Origin: an uncultured Phocaeicola sp.
GTDB taxonomy: Bacteria > Bacteroidota > Bacteroidia > Bacteroidales > Bacteroidaceae
Length of the DNA: 33,042 bases
Direction: 5' to 3'
Assembly: GCA_944320885.1 (NCBI GenBank)
Contig: CALUJE010000030.1
Location: forward strand, 1 to 33,042
Below, one piece after another: positions 25,801 through 32,584 of this stretch. The notes under the pieces are model-generated. The model was given only the letters and a program-made list of their open reading frames with translations. It did no database searches and was not told the DNA's origin. Numbering within the stretch: position 1 is the first letter of the stretch; every line of letters begins with the position of its first letter. Both the position numbers and the translations under genes were made by a program.

Positions 25801-28471
25801 TTCACTTGATAAATATCGTCCTCATAACTGGTCTTTGTGGTTACCGAACAGGAATGTTTTCCCAATTAGTTTTGGTGTGTTGGATAATCATAATCTTAAA
25901 TCGGTTTTATTATATCTGACGGAAAATCAGAATTTTCATCAGGAAAGGTGGAAATTTAATCAATGGCAGAAGTTTTGTGAGGTTTCATTGGGTTTCTTGA
26001 TGAATTTGCGGAATTATGTAGCAGGTTCGGGAAAACAGTTTACCCGATCGGTGAGTAGTATTATGTTCAAAGCGCCGGACTTGGAACAATCTGTTGCCGA
26101 GGAATCATTGTCAGCGCAAGATGTGGCAGAAAATGCGCTTGAAAGCTTGGGTACAACAGTTCTTCGTTCCGATTTTTCGGAGACCGCATTCTTCTATCCC
26201 CATATCCGTACGGATGAGCAGGGAGTAGCTACCATTGTCTTTACTTTGCCTCAGAGCGTAACTACCTGGGCTTTCAAAGGACTTGCCCATACGGCAGATA
26301 TGCATTACGGAACCATAGCCGAGCGCATTGTGGCCAGCAAGGAGTTTATGTTACAACAGCAGTTGCCGCGTTTTGTCCGTGTAGATGATAAGGCTGTGCT
26401 TTCGGCTACATTGGATAATACCCGTTCAGAAAAAGACATAAAGGGAGTTGTCAGAATGGAATTGTTCGATCCTCAGACTGAGAAAGTATACGTAAAGAAA
26501 CGTCAGAAGTTTAGTATAAAGGCTGGTGCAACAGCGGTAGTATCGTTTGATGCAGAATTTGGAAAGCCCGGATTGTTGGCTTGCCGGATGGTGGCCGAGG
26601 GTGATACTTACAGTGACGGCGAACAGCGTTATCTGCCGGTATTAAGCAATAAGGAATGGATTACCGAGAGCAAAACCATATCCCTGAACGGAAAGGGTGA
26701 ATATGAAATGAAGCTTGACGAGCTTTTCAACAATGGAAGCTCGTCGGCTACCCAACGCCGGTTGACCGTGGAATATGTAAATCATCCGGTCTGGCTGGCA
26801 GTAATGTCACTTCCGTCTGTTGCTACCCCGAGGAATGAGGATGCCATTTCACTGGCATCGGCCTATTATGCTACCCGTCTGGCTCATTGGATAGTCAATT
26901 CTTCTCCCCGTCTGAAGAAATATCTTGATGCTTTGCGGACCGGTGGTCAGGAAAATGCGTCACCTGAGAGTAAGCTTGAGCAGAATGAAGAGTTGAAGAA
27001 TATTCTTCTGGAAGAGACTCCGTGGATTTATGATGCGAAGAATGAAACCGAACAGCTTCGCCTGCTGGCCACTCTTGCTGACGAGAATCAGATTCGCAGC
27101 AATGCATCTTATATGCTTTCGGCTTTGAAAGCCCTGCAGCGTGCCGATGGCGGATGGAGCTGGTTCAAGGGAATGATGGGAAGCCGTTATGTAACCATGA
27201 CTGTAGTAGAGACTCTTGCCCGTCTGAATGCAATGACCAATGGACAATATAAGAATGAGATAGAACCTCTCCTGATGAGTGGAATGCAATACTTGGGTGA
27301 AGAGGTGCGTGATGATTATAACGGATATGTAGTAAAGCTTGAAAAGAAAGACTATATACCTGTGCAGGCGCTTCATTTCCTTTATCTGCACACGTTATAT
27401 CCGATGGAATTGGATAAGAATATGCAGACTATCGAAAATCACTATATAAGCTTGTTGGCAAAATTCCCGGCTCCATCGGTAATCAATACCATTCTCGATA
27501 AGGCTGTGGCGGCACAGATACTTCATCATGCAGGAAAGGATGAGGCGGCCGATATCTATATGAAATCGCTGTTGGAATATTCGGTGAAGACAGATGAGAT
27601 GGGACGTTATTATGATGCCTCCATTGCAAGATACAGTTGGGCTGATTACCGTATTCCGACTCAGGTCATGGTTGTGGAGGCATGCCGGGCTTTAGGTGTG
27701 GACAAGCGTATATGCAATGAGTATCTTCAGTGGATTCTCAAGCAGAAACAGGTTCAGGCATGGAGCAATGCCTTCAACAGTGTGAATGCGATTTATGCCT
27801 TGATGCAAGGGGGGGCTGACAATCTGTTGGAAAATGATACCTGTTCTGTGCTGAAACTCGATGGCAAGCAACTTTCAGCTCCCGATGACAGCTTGACGAC
27901 AGGTTATGTGAAAGAAGCCTTCCCGATAGCGGATAAGAAACGCTTGCCTTCCGTATTGGAAGTAAACAAGCCGGATGCAGGCATGTCATGGGGTTCAGTC
28001 TACGCTCAGTATCTTGAAAATCTTGAAAATGTTTCAGCCCATGCGGGAGAATTGTCGGTAGAGCGCCGTCTGTATGTCCGTCGTATCAAAGAGGGTGAGG
28101 AGTATTGGCAGGAGGTTGGTCCGGAAGTCAGTCTGCAGGTAGGTGACCGTATCCTTTCTCGTCTGGTGGTTCACGCAGACCGTGATATGGACTTTGTACA
28201 GTTGGAAGACAAGCGTGCAGCCTGTATGGAACCCGGTGTGCAGCTTTCTGGCTATGTATGGCAGAACAATACCGGATATTACAGGGTGATAAAAGACAAC
28301 AGCGTGCGTTACTTTGCAGATATGCTTCGTAAAGGTGTTCACATGTTCGATACGGAATATTCGATAACCATGCCGGGCATATACCGTCAGGGCATAGCTA
28401 CCGTGCAGAGTGCGTATGATGCTTCGCTCAATGCACATACTTCGGCGTCACTGATTACGGTACAGAAGTAG
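22886..28471 (+). CDS. Large secreted alpha-2-macroglobulin-like protein lacking the thioester motif
   Basis: This 1861-residue exported protein has a signal peptide at 1-23 (LLGMILFVPSLKGQ). Residues about 25-380 are mainly helical; an MG2-type domain is near 506-575 (NIRLYTDRAVYRPGQVVQIS). The alpha-2-macroglobulin core block starts near 1095 (FFYPHIRTDEQGVATIVFTL, TWAFKGLAHTADMHYGT), and the helical thioester-type domain follows with GGWSWFKG near 1420. The CxEQ thioester motif is absent: where it would be expected there is ATPRNEDAISLASAYY and no cysteine. Family members trap or sense proteases in the envelope, but without a thioester covalent trapping is not expected. No pbpC is next to it, unlike classic bacterial operons. 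The first 3.1 kb is AT-rich (about 30% GC in sampled lines), the rest markedly richer. No lipobox is present. Confidence 0.88.
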   Translation: MKRQALKWLFLLGMILFVPSLKGQSSKTVWDTVEEYKRQDRPRKAIQLLDRLCRRAEEKKLFPLKVKAMMTRLVCSAMISRDSMYKNVSNFQKWVTEEPDAARQKVLLMMLGNMYDFVEQLTPYDSYHIEGRIPTDMSEWSREVFAQKKHEAYCQALSDFPLLAKASIFTYKILIETGAESDLYRNDLLSAMVQEIVQRYTKESDKAFVTDIYDRMIACYQSLGRKNAMWMARLAKLDYEYQSSYEKRAMLADTLQSWIAQNKGKMIAPYIYQKAIEKADSDSLQYVLSTEALSLYPDYKFVDFFKERIHQTTFSFCRAQLAETPMKDHPLRLNVNYRSLDKLIMNVFRKSDRKQIEHAVFLLPVKAPYRETDTILCLKPLPEVGEYVIELQAGKKKETLDVNYTMLFMPILSSFSDKQANILVVDNVTGFPVENATVELMKVNRSRRKEVYTSIQKLQTGADGRALFKRQNNSLLAAFVQKEGYGRTDTVKFYMSSVNEQDVSKTTNIRLYTDRAVYRPGQVVQISGIAFYGKNDDFSVIKNREFMLHANDANNQQLAELKVRTNEMGSFSTRMVLPEKCMSGNVSIRCGDNGSVNCLVEEYKRPTFEVCLLPVATSYMCGDTVIIEGEAKTMTGSPVANASVTYKLNTDYYYFEGDSPISGKTVTDSVGHFWFPFSVKKRVLPYVRPYNERVSVDVSVTDLAGETQNASKIIDISSEESIRLLSGIPDVWMKESTDSIRISVTNMDNQILSVKGIYTLSLLHGSGKTESLVGEPVYVGVFDSDVPFKPDWIRNVPSGKYRIAYEVTDLQNRIQKDYKDIVVFSTNDSRSPVDEVLWTYRKNSEITPENPAECIVGVSGKNVCLYYEVYGKDKLLQSENYVLSDTLLTFRYTNQFEYKGDFSVCFMIVKDGKRYFANYKIVSKINQHNLQLKWETFRDHLRPGQDEEWRLKVFMPDGSPANAELMATLYDASLDKYRPHNWSLWLPNRNVFPISFGVLDNHNLKSVLLYLTENQNFHQERWKFNQWQKFCEVSLGFLMNLRNYVAGSGKQFTRSVSSIMFKAPDLEQSVAEESLSAQDVAENALESLGTTVLRSDFSETAFFYPHIRTDEQGVATIVFTLPQSVTTWAFKGLAHTADMHYGTIAERIVASKEFMLQQQLPRFVRVDDKAVLSATLDNTRSEKDIKGVVRMELFDPQTEKVYVKKRQKFSIKAGATAVVSFDAEFGKPGLLACRMVAEGDTYSDGEQRYLPVLSNKEWITESKTISLNGKGEYEMKLDELFNNGSSSATQRRLTVEYVNHPVWLAVMSLPSVATPRNEDAISLASAYYATRLAHWIVNSSPRLKKYLDALRTGGQENASPESKLEQNEELKNILLEETPWIYDAKNETEQLRLLATLADENQIRSNASYMLSALKALQRADGGWSWFKGMMGSRYVTMTVVETLARLNAMTNGQYKNEIEPLLMSGMQYLGEEVRDDYNGYVVKLEKKDYIPVQALHFLYLHTLYPMELDKNMQTIENHYISLLAKFPAPSVINTILDKAVAAQILHHAGKDEAADIYMKSLLEYSVKTDEMGRYYDASIARYSWADYRIPTQVMVVEACRALGVDKRICNEYLQWILKQKQVQAWSNAFNSVNAIYALMQGGADNLLENDTCSVLKLDGKQLSAPDDSLTTGYVKEAFPIADKKRLPSVLEVNKPDAGMSWGSVYAQYLENLENVSAHAGELSVERRLYVRRIKEGEEYWQEVGPEVSLQVGDRILSRLVVHADRDMDFVQLEDKRAACMEPGVQLSGYVWQNNTGYYRVIKDNSVRYFADMLRKGVHMFDTEYSITMPGIYRQGIATVQSAYDASLNAHTSASLITVQK

Positions 28472-28480
28472 CAATAAAAA

Positions 28481-28561
28481 AAAGCACGCGTCCTTTTCCT
28501 GAAAACATCGGGAGCTTTTCGGAGAAAGGACGTGTGCTTTTTTAAAAAGGACGTGTGCTTT
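28481..28561. terminator. Bidirectional terminator with a duplicated right arm
   Basis: AAAGCACGCGTCCTTT at 28481-28496 pairs with AAAGGACGTGTGCTTT at 28525-28540, with T and A runs outside. The right arm is repeated exactly at 28546-28561, running into the stop codon of the convergent M64 gene at 28560. It ends both the macroglobulin-like gene and the peptidase gene. Confidence 0.85.
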
Positions 28562-29843
28562 ATTCAGTATAAAAACGGATTAGTCTTTCGATGGCTCTCT
28601 GACATACCGGACAGAAAGCCGGGGCTTCATTGATTTTCATACGGCATTCTGGAGTAGAACGATATACTCCTTTTGAGCAATAGCCGGCTCCTTCATATAC
28701 ACCTACCTGAGTGAATATTTTGTCTTTGTCAGTAGTCGGGGGAGTTGGGATGGGAGTGCCTTGCGGAAGCATGTCTTTCCATTTTGAATCAAAATCCTTC
28801 AGTGTGGTAATGTTTTGTTCCCAAGGCTCTACGTCGGATGAGTACATGTTGGTATACTGGTCATCGTAATAATATTCGTCGGCCAGTCCTCCAAAACTGT
28901 GTCCGAACTCGTGCACCACTACGGGTTTGAAGTCCGGATGATGCGCTGTGGTGAGTGTATAGAAATTATAGATTCCTCCGCCTCCGTAGGTATCGGTGTT
29001 GGCAAGTACGACAATGTGTTCGTAGGGAATTCCGGCCAATACGTTGTGCAGGTCTTTTACATGTCCCGTAGTCAGATAACGTGCCGAATAAAAGGTATCA
29101 AAGTTGGAGCTGAGCGCAGTGCGTTTCCATACACCTTGTCCGGGGATACTCACGCCACTGTCTTCTGAAGCCGGTGCTACGGCAATGAAGTTGAAACGGT
29201 TTTTCATGTTACAGAACGGAGCATGTGAAAGAATAGCCTGACAGGCTGTTTCTGCATCCTTATAAAAAAGTTCCCGTTCCTGTTCGGTATATCCTTCTGC
29301 CACGATGGCTACATCAATACAATCTTCCGTGCTTCCTCCCTGATGCAGGTATCGTGTGGGAGCTTCTGTTTTATTGAGCTGGTGTATCAGTATGTCATTC
29401 GGATCAACGATATGGGTTAGCTGTGATGTAATGTTCTGCTTGAAGTCGCGGAGACAGATGGTGATTTCTGCCTTTTGTTTGGGAAACGGCAACAGAAACG
29501 TGTTTTCAAAAGCCTTGCTGATACGGGTAGCTTCTTCTTGTCCTTGCCATTCCTGGAAAAGAGTAGAGAATGAAGTACGGTATATGGTCTTTCCGCTGGC
29601 AAGGTCTTTCATGCAGATTTCTCCATTTCCGATAAGAGGCAGCTCTGAAAGGTGATGTCTTCTTCCTGCCCATTGTGGAAATTGTAACAGTTCGTTTACG
29701 AAAATAGCCTGTTGCTTGGCATTTCCTGCAAAGGTATAGTCTACCCGCAGGGTTTTATCGGCAAAATACGTATTGAAGTCTTGTGCCGTGAGCAATGTGA
29801 TGGCTGTTAGCCACATGGTAAATAAAATAGAGATTCGTTTCAT
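28560..29843 (-). CDS. M64-family secreted metallopeptidase
   Basis: This is a 427-residue exported protein. The ATG at 29843 gives a proper signal peptide (MKRISILFTMWLTAITLLTA); the in-frame ATG at 29876 lies inside the promoter box and is rejected. The active site is VVHEFGHSFGGLADEYYY: His311 and His315 with Asp322 bind zinc, and Glu312 is catalytic. This is the IgA-peptidase M64 family, named for a clostridial IgA protease, though substrates of Bacteroides members are not known. The N-terminal ~120 residues (DKTLRVDYTFAG, GEICMKDLASGKTIYRTSF) form the separate M64 N-terminal beta domain. A C-terminal CRMK...FCPVCQRAIE carries cysteines that may bind metal or form a disulfide. It is monocistronic, converging on the macroglobulin-like gene; a protease next to a protease-inhibitor-like protein is notable. 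Confidence 0.92.
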   Translation of the reverse strand: MKRISILFTMWLTAITLLTAQDFNTYFADKTLRVDYTFAGNAKQQAIFVNELLQFPQWAGRRHHLSELPLIGNGEICMKDLASGKTIYRTSFSTLFQEWQGQEEATRISKAFENTFLLPFPKQKAEITICLRDFKQNITSQLTHIVDPNDILIHQLNKTEAPTRYLHQGGSTEDCIDVAIVAEGYTEQERELFYKDAETACQAILSHAPFCNMKNRFNFIAVAPASEDSGVSIPGQGVWKRTALSSNFDTFYSARYLTTGHVKDLHNVLAGIPYEHIVVLANTDTYGGGGIYNFYTLTTAHHPDFKPVVVHEFGHSFGGLADEYYYDDQYTNMYSSDVEPWEQNITTLKDFDSKWKDMLPQGTPIPTPPTTDKDKIFTQVGVYEGAGYCSKGVYRSTPECRMKINEAPAFCPVCQRAIERLIRFYTE

Positions 29844-29873
29844 AATATGTTTAGGAATTAGATTTATGTGCAA

Positions 29874-29881
29874 CAAAAATA
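29874..29881 (-). promoter_or_regulatory. M64 peptidase promoter -7 box
   Basis: Minus strand TATTTTTG is an exact TAnnTTTG match, 31 bases before the ATG at 29843. It overlaps the alternative in-frame ATG at 29876, which decides the start. Confidence 0.6.
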
Positions 29882-30001
29882 ATGAAATAAATCAGGAGTA
29901 GATAAATAAAATGAGAAAAAGAGTTTTTTTGTAACATGTAGAATTATATTAAAATTTGATGTGTTATGCGCTGGCAATTTTATAAATTCGTATATTTATT
30001 C

Positions 30002-30009
30002 TAATTTTG
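30002..30009 (+). promoter_or_regulatory. -7 box of the Lrp/AsnC gene
   Basis: TAATTTTG matches TAnnTTTG, 26 bases before the ATG at 30035. The surrounding AT-rich sequence could also hold an autoregulatory site, but none was identified. Confidence 0.6.
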
Positions 30010-30034
30010 TATTAAAATAATCACATATAGAAAA

Positions 30035-30529
30035 ATGGGACATCATCAACTAGATTCTTTAGACGAGCAGATTTTGCGTTTAATAGCAGATAATGCCCGT
30101 ATTCCTTTTTTGGAAGTAGCTCGTGCCTGTGGAGTATCGGGAGCAGCCATTCATCAACGTATTCAGAAATTGGTTAATTTAGGAGTGTTGAAAGGTTCTG
30201 AATTTATTTTGGATCCTGAAAAAATAGGATACGAAACCTGTGCTTATATTGGTTTGTTTCTGAAAAATCCCGAGCATTCGGATGAAGTTATAGAAGCTTT
30301 GCAGAAAATTCCGGAAGTAGTAGAATGCCATGTCACCACCGGACAATATGATCTTTTTATTAAGATTTATGCACGCAATAATCATGATTTGATGAGTATA
30401 ATCCATGATAAGCTTCAACCGCTGGGCCTGTCACGTTCTGAAACTATTATTTCTTTCAGAGAGGTGTTTAAACGTCAGATGGCCATCATGCAGTTTGATG
30501 ACGAGGAAACAGAAGAGAATGATATGTGA
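30035..30529 (+). CDS. Lrp/AsnC-family transcriptional regulator
   Basis: This 164-residue DNA-binding protein is typical in size. The N-terminal winged helix-turn-helix covers residues 5-50 (LDEQILRLIADNARIPFLEV, ACGVSGAAIHQRIQKLVNLG). A linker strand (GVLKGSEFILDPEKIGY) leads to the ligand-binding RAM domain (ETCAYIGLFLKNPEHSDEVI, VVECHVTTGQYDLFIKIYAR), whose GQYD turn is the usual amino-acid sensing and oligomerisation region. The tail is acidic (DDEETEENDM). Family members respond to amino acids and form octamers that bend DNA. The target genes cannot be told from here: it is transcribed alone and ends at the hairpin 30567-30608, with unrelated nuclease and peptidase neighbours. Confidence 0.93.
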   Translation: MGHHQLDSLDEQILRLIADNARIPFLEVARACGVSGAAIHQRIQKLVNLGVLKGSEFILDPEKIGYETCAYIGLFLKNPEHSDEVIEALQKIPEVVECHVTTGQYDLFIKIYARNNHDLMSIIHDKLQPLGLSRSETIISFREVFKRQMAIMQFDDEETEENDM

Positions 30530-30566
30530 GCAGACAAGATATAGTCTGTATGAATATGATAACAAC

Positions 30567-30614
30567 ACTGCCCTTCACTGGTTAGAGTCTTTACCTGTGA
30601 AGGGCAGTCTTTTA
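30567..30614 (+). terminator. Terminator of the Lrp/AsnC gene
   Basis: ACTGCCCTTCAC at 30567-30578 pairs perfectly with GTGAAGGGCAGT at 30597-30608 and is followed by CTTTTAT. An outer AACACT/AGTGTT pair may extend it. Confidence 0.85.
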
Positions 30615-30679
30615 TAGTGTTGCAGGAGTTCCTTCCGGAAGCTTGTCCTGTAATTGGCTGCTGTTCGATGGATAGTTTG

Positions 30680-30763
30680 TCTTTAGGCTAGGTACATGTA
30701 TCCTCAGGTTAAGTATACATATCCTTAGGCTAAAGATATATGTCCTCAGGTTGAGGATAAACT
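30680..30763. repeat. Four-copy 21 bp imperfect tandem repeat
   Basis: The units begin at 30680, 30701, 30722 and 30743, each 21 bases. They alternate between a TCCTCAGGTT type (units 2 and 4) and a TCYTTAGGCTA type (units 1 and 3), each followed by an AT-rich half such as AAGTATACATA. The CCTNAGG core is near-palindromic. The array fills the gap between the Lrp/AsnC terminator and the end of the nuclease gene. Confidence 0.85.
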
Positions 30764-30783
30764 TTATGGCAGGCGGATACCTT

Positions 30784-31704
30784 TTATTTTTTCAGTCTGT
30801 TACGTTTCGACTGTTCGTCATAAAATCTCCATCGTCCGGTTTCCGGTCTTTGAGCTTCTACTTTCTTTTCAATGTCGTCTGGCAATGATGAAAAGAAATC
30901 AATGCCTGTACGTTTTTCCACCTCATCAACGCTCATTGCAAACTCTCTCAGTCTGGCACCTTTCTTGTTCTTGTGCGGATACACGAATCCTATAGCTTTT
31001 GGACTTTTTGCATGAGGAGCCATTATTACCTTGTAAAATCCGTCTGGAACCACAACCATTCCTTCACCTATATGTTTCGGACTTTTTCCTACAATCGGTC
31101 CGCAAACAATCCATATGGTGCCTTCTTTCTGTGCCCATTCTCTGCACTGGCGCTCCAGTTGTCCCCAATTACCGGAATTGAAGGAAGCATTTTGCGGACA
31201 CATGTTCGTCAGGTAGAAACATTCTTTCATGACATCTTCGTTCCATCTCATGTCTGCGGCCGGTGCCATGTGTCCACGACTGTATCCGGAACCGCGATAA
31301 TCTTCAAGTGAGGCTTGTGCTCCGCTGAAATCGGGGTCTTCGCAAAAACTGTCTTCACGCGGAATCTTCGCATCGGTTTCATCGGAAGTAAGTTCCCAGG
31401 CTACCCAGTTGGGGATTTTCCATTCAGAATTGTATGATACGATATACCCTTTGTGATGTATAATGTGTTCGTTACGGTTTTTTAGACTGGCCGGCAGTGC
31501 CATGCTCTTCTCCGAGCTTTCGGGAATGTTTTCCGAAAGTTTGTTTTCTGAGCTGGTCTGGCTTTTGAATATGGTGCTCCATTCCTGTGGCAATCTGTTT
31601 TCTCCGTTTTGTTTACTGAGTCCGAATACTCCGGAAATCAGCAGTGCCGCAAGTACAGCCCACCATCCTTTTGAGCTTGTTCTTTTCTTTTTACGTCTGG
31701 TCAT
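30784..31704 (-). CDS. DNA/RNA non-specific endonuclease (NUC1 family) with SRGH active site
   Basis: This 306-residue protein has a very basic N-terminus (MTRRKKKRTS) and one hydrophobic segment at 14-29, so it is membrane-anchored or exported. The beta-beta-alpha-metal nuclease domain runs from about 75 to 295. The active site is GSGYSRGHMAPAADM with His145 as general base; residue 142 is serine where most family members have aspartate (DRGH). CFYLTNMCPQNASFNSGNWGQLE carries the metal-binding asparagine. These enzymes cut DNA and RNA without sequence preference, often for nutrition or defence outside the cell. It has its own exact promoter box at 31727-31734. Alternative: the SRGH form may give exonuclease activity as in EXOG. 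Confidence 0.92.
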   Translation of the reverse strand: MTRRKKKRTSSKGWWAVLAALLISGVFGLSKQNGENRLPQEWSTIFKSQTSSENKLSENIPESSEKSMALPASLKNRNEHIIHHKGYIVSYNSEWKIPNWVAWELTSDETDAKIPREDSFCEDPDFSGAQASLEDYRGSGYSRGHMAPAADMRWNEDVMKECFYLTNMCPQNASFNSGNWGQLERQCREWAQKEGTIWIVCGPIVGKSPKHIGEGMVVVPDGFYKVIMAPHAKSPKAIGFVYPHKNKKGARLREFAMSVDEVEKRTGIDFFSSLPDDIEKKVEAQRPETGRWRFYDEQSKRNRLKK

Positions 31705-31726
31705 GTATCTTTGTTTTTATTTTGCG

Positions 31727-31734
31727 CAAAGATA
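31727..31734 (-). promoter_or_regulatory. Nuclease gene promoter -7 box
   Basis: Minus strand TATCTTTG is an exact TAnnTTTG match, 23 bases before the ATG at 31704. It lies in a 115-base divergent region shared with the next plus-strand gene. Confidence 0.6.
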
Positions 31735-31787
31735 GTCTCTTTTAAAAATAATGAAGAATGCATAGAGAAAATAACGAATGAAAAAGC

Positions 31788-31795
31788 TATATTTG
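31788..31795 (+). promoter_or_regulatory. -7 box of the duplicated-domain protein gene
   Basis: TATATTTG matches TAnnTTTG, 25 bases before the ATG at 31820. No -33 TTTG is clear. Confidence 0.55.
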
Positions 31796-31819
31796 CTTTA
31801 TAAATAAACATGCTCAGCT

Positions 31820-32446
31820 ATGAAACCGGAACAATGGACTAAAGAAGAATCAATATTGGTATTAGCTCTTTATTTTACTAAGCCTGCAGGAATAAAGACT
31901 TCTGAAACGGAAGGAGTTGTTCATTTGGCGCGTATTCTGGGAAGAACTCCGGACGCTGTGTATAAACGGATGGTAAGATTTCAGCAATGGTATCCGGTAC
32001 TCCCTTTCGATATCAATGAAGATTTGTATAGTGAGGAGAATCCTGCCATGTGGGAAGGTTATTTTCAGACCCCTGGTAAAGCCATTGATGAGGCTGCCGA
32101 TATTGCCATACGGCTGTGTGCCGGAACGCTGATACTGAATCTGTACTTTCAACTGATAATCGGTACAATGAACGAAAAGTCACCGGAAGTTATTGAGCTG
32201 GCAAAATTTATAAGGCAGTCTCCGTCTGAGGTTGTTCGCATACTGCATGTTTATGCTTCGTTTGATCCGTTTGTGAAAGTTGCTCGCGAAGAACAGGATG
32301 TTGCTGATTTATCACTGTACCACCGTCTGTGGACACTGTATGAAGATGATTTGGACAAGCTTTCTTATACGGCCAAATACATAGCTTCTCATTATCCTGA
32401 AAAGAAGGGTAGGGGACGGAAGAGCGGTAAAAGGAAAAGCGCATAA
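31820..32446 (+). CDS. Protein with two copies of the helical domain found before HNH nucleases, no nuclease domain
   Basis: The product is 208 residues, cytosolic, with a basic tail (KKGRGRKSGKRKSA) suited to nucleic-acid binding. Residues about 5-52 (QWTKEESILVLALYF, then HLARILGRTPDAVYKRMVRF) resemble the Myb/SANT-like N-terminal domain that precedes HNH endonucleases of the restriction-like type. A second, diverged copy is at about 104-152 (LILNLYFQLIIGTMNEKSPE, then VIELAKFIRQSPSEVVRILH, then YASFDP), closer to that family than the first. No HNH motif (HHxxP, CxxC) follows. It may be a DNA-binding protein derived from such a nuclease, either regulator or relic. It has its own promoter box and is followed by a perfect 8 bp hairpin (32462-32480). 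The name and role are unknown to me. Confidence 0.75.
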   Translation: MKPEQWTKEESILVLALYFTKPAGIKTSETEGVVHLARILGRTPDAVYKRMVRFQQWYPVLPFDINEDLYSEENPAMWEGYFQTPGKAIDEAADIAIRLCAGTLILNLYFQLIIGTMNEKSPEVIELAKFIRQSPSEVVRILHVYASFDPFVKVAREEQDVADLSLYHRLWTLYEDDLDKLSYTAKYIASHYPEKKGRGRKSGKRKSA

Positions 32447-32461
32447 AAAAAGCAGGATTGT

Positions 32462-32480
32462 TTCTTTGATTTTCAAAGAA
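32462..32480 (+). terminator. Short hairpin after the duplicated-domain gene
   Basis: TTCTTTGA and TCAAAGAA form a perfect 8 bp stem with a TTT loop, 16 bases after the stop codon. There is no T tract, so termination is weak at best. It overlaps the -33 TTTG (32465-32468) of the tRNA-Thr promoter. Confidence 0.4.
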
Positions 32481-32493
32481 TGTATTATCTTTG
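32465..32493 (+). promoter_or_regulatory. tRNA-Thr promoter
   Basis: TTTG at 32465-32468 and TATCTTTG at 32486-32493, 17 bases apart, match the Bacteroides -33/-7 pattern. This is the most complete promoter in the window. The mature tRNA begins 18 bases after the -7 box. Confidence 0.7.
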
Positions 32494-32511
32494 CAATCGA
32501 TTTTCAGAAAA

Positions 32512-32584
32512 GCCGAAATGGCTCAGTTGGTAGAGCAATTCATTCGTAATGAATAGGTCCCGGGTTCGAGTCCCGGTTTCGGCT
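32512..32584 (+). tRNA. tRNA-Thr (anticodon CGT)
   Basis: This is a full cloverleaf of 73 bases. Acceptor GCCGAAA pairs with TTTCGGC; D arm GCTC/GAGC; anticodon stem ATTCA/TGAAT with loop TTCGTAA gives anticodon CGT, reading ACG (threonine). The T arm is CCGGG-TTCGAGT-CCCGG. The discriminator is T at 32584 and CCA is not encoded, so it is added after transcription. Confidence 0.97.

Noticed and set aside
29844..29876. Upstream ATG of the M64 peptidase at 29876
   Set aside because: It overlaps the -7 box 29874-29881; the ATG at 29843 gives a standard signal peptide.
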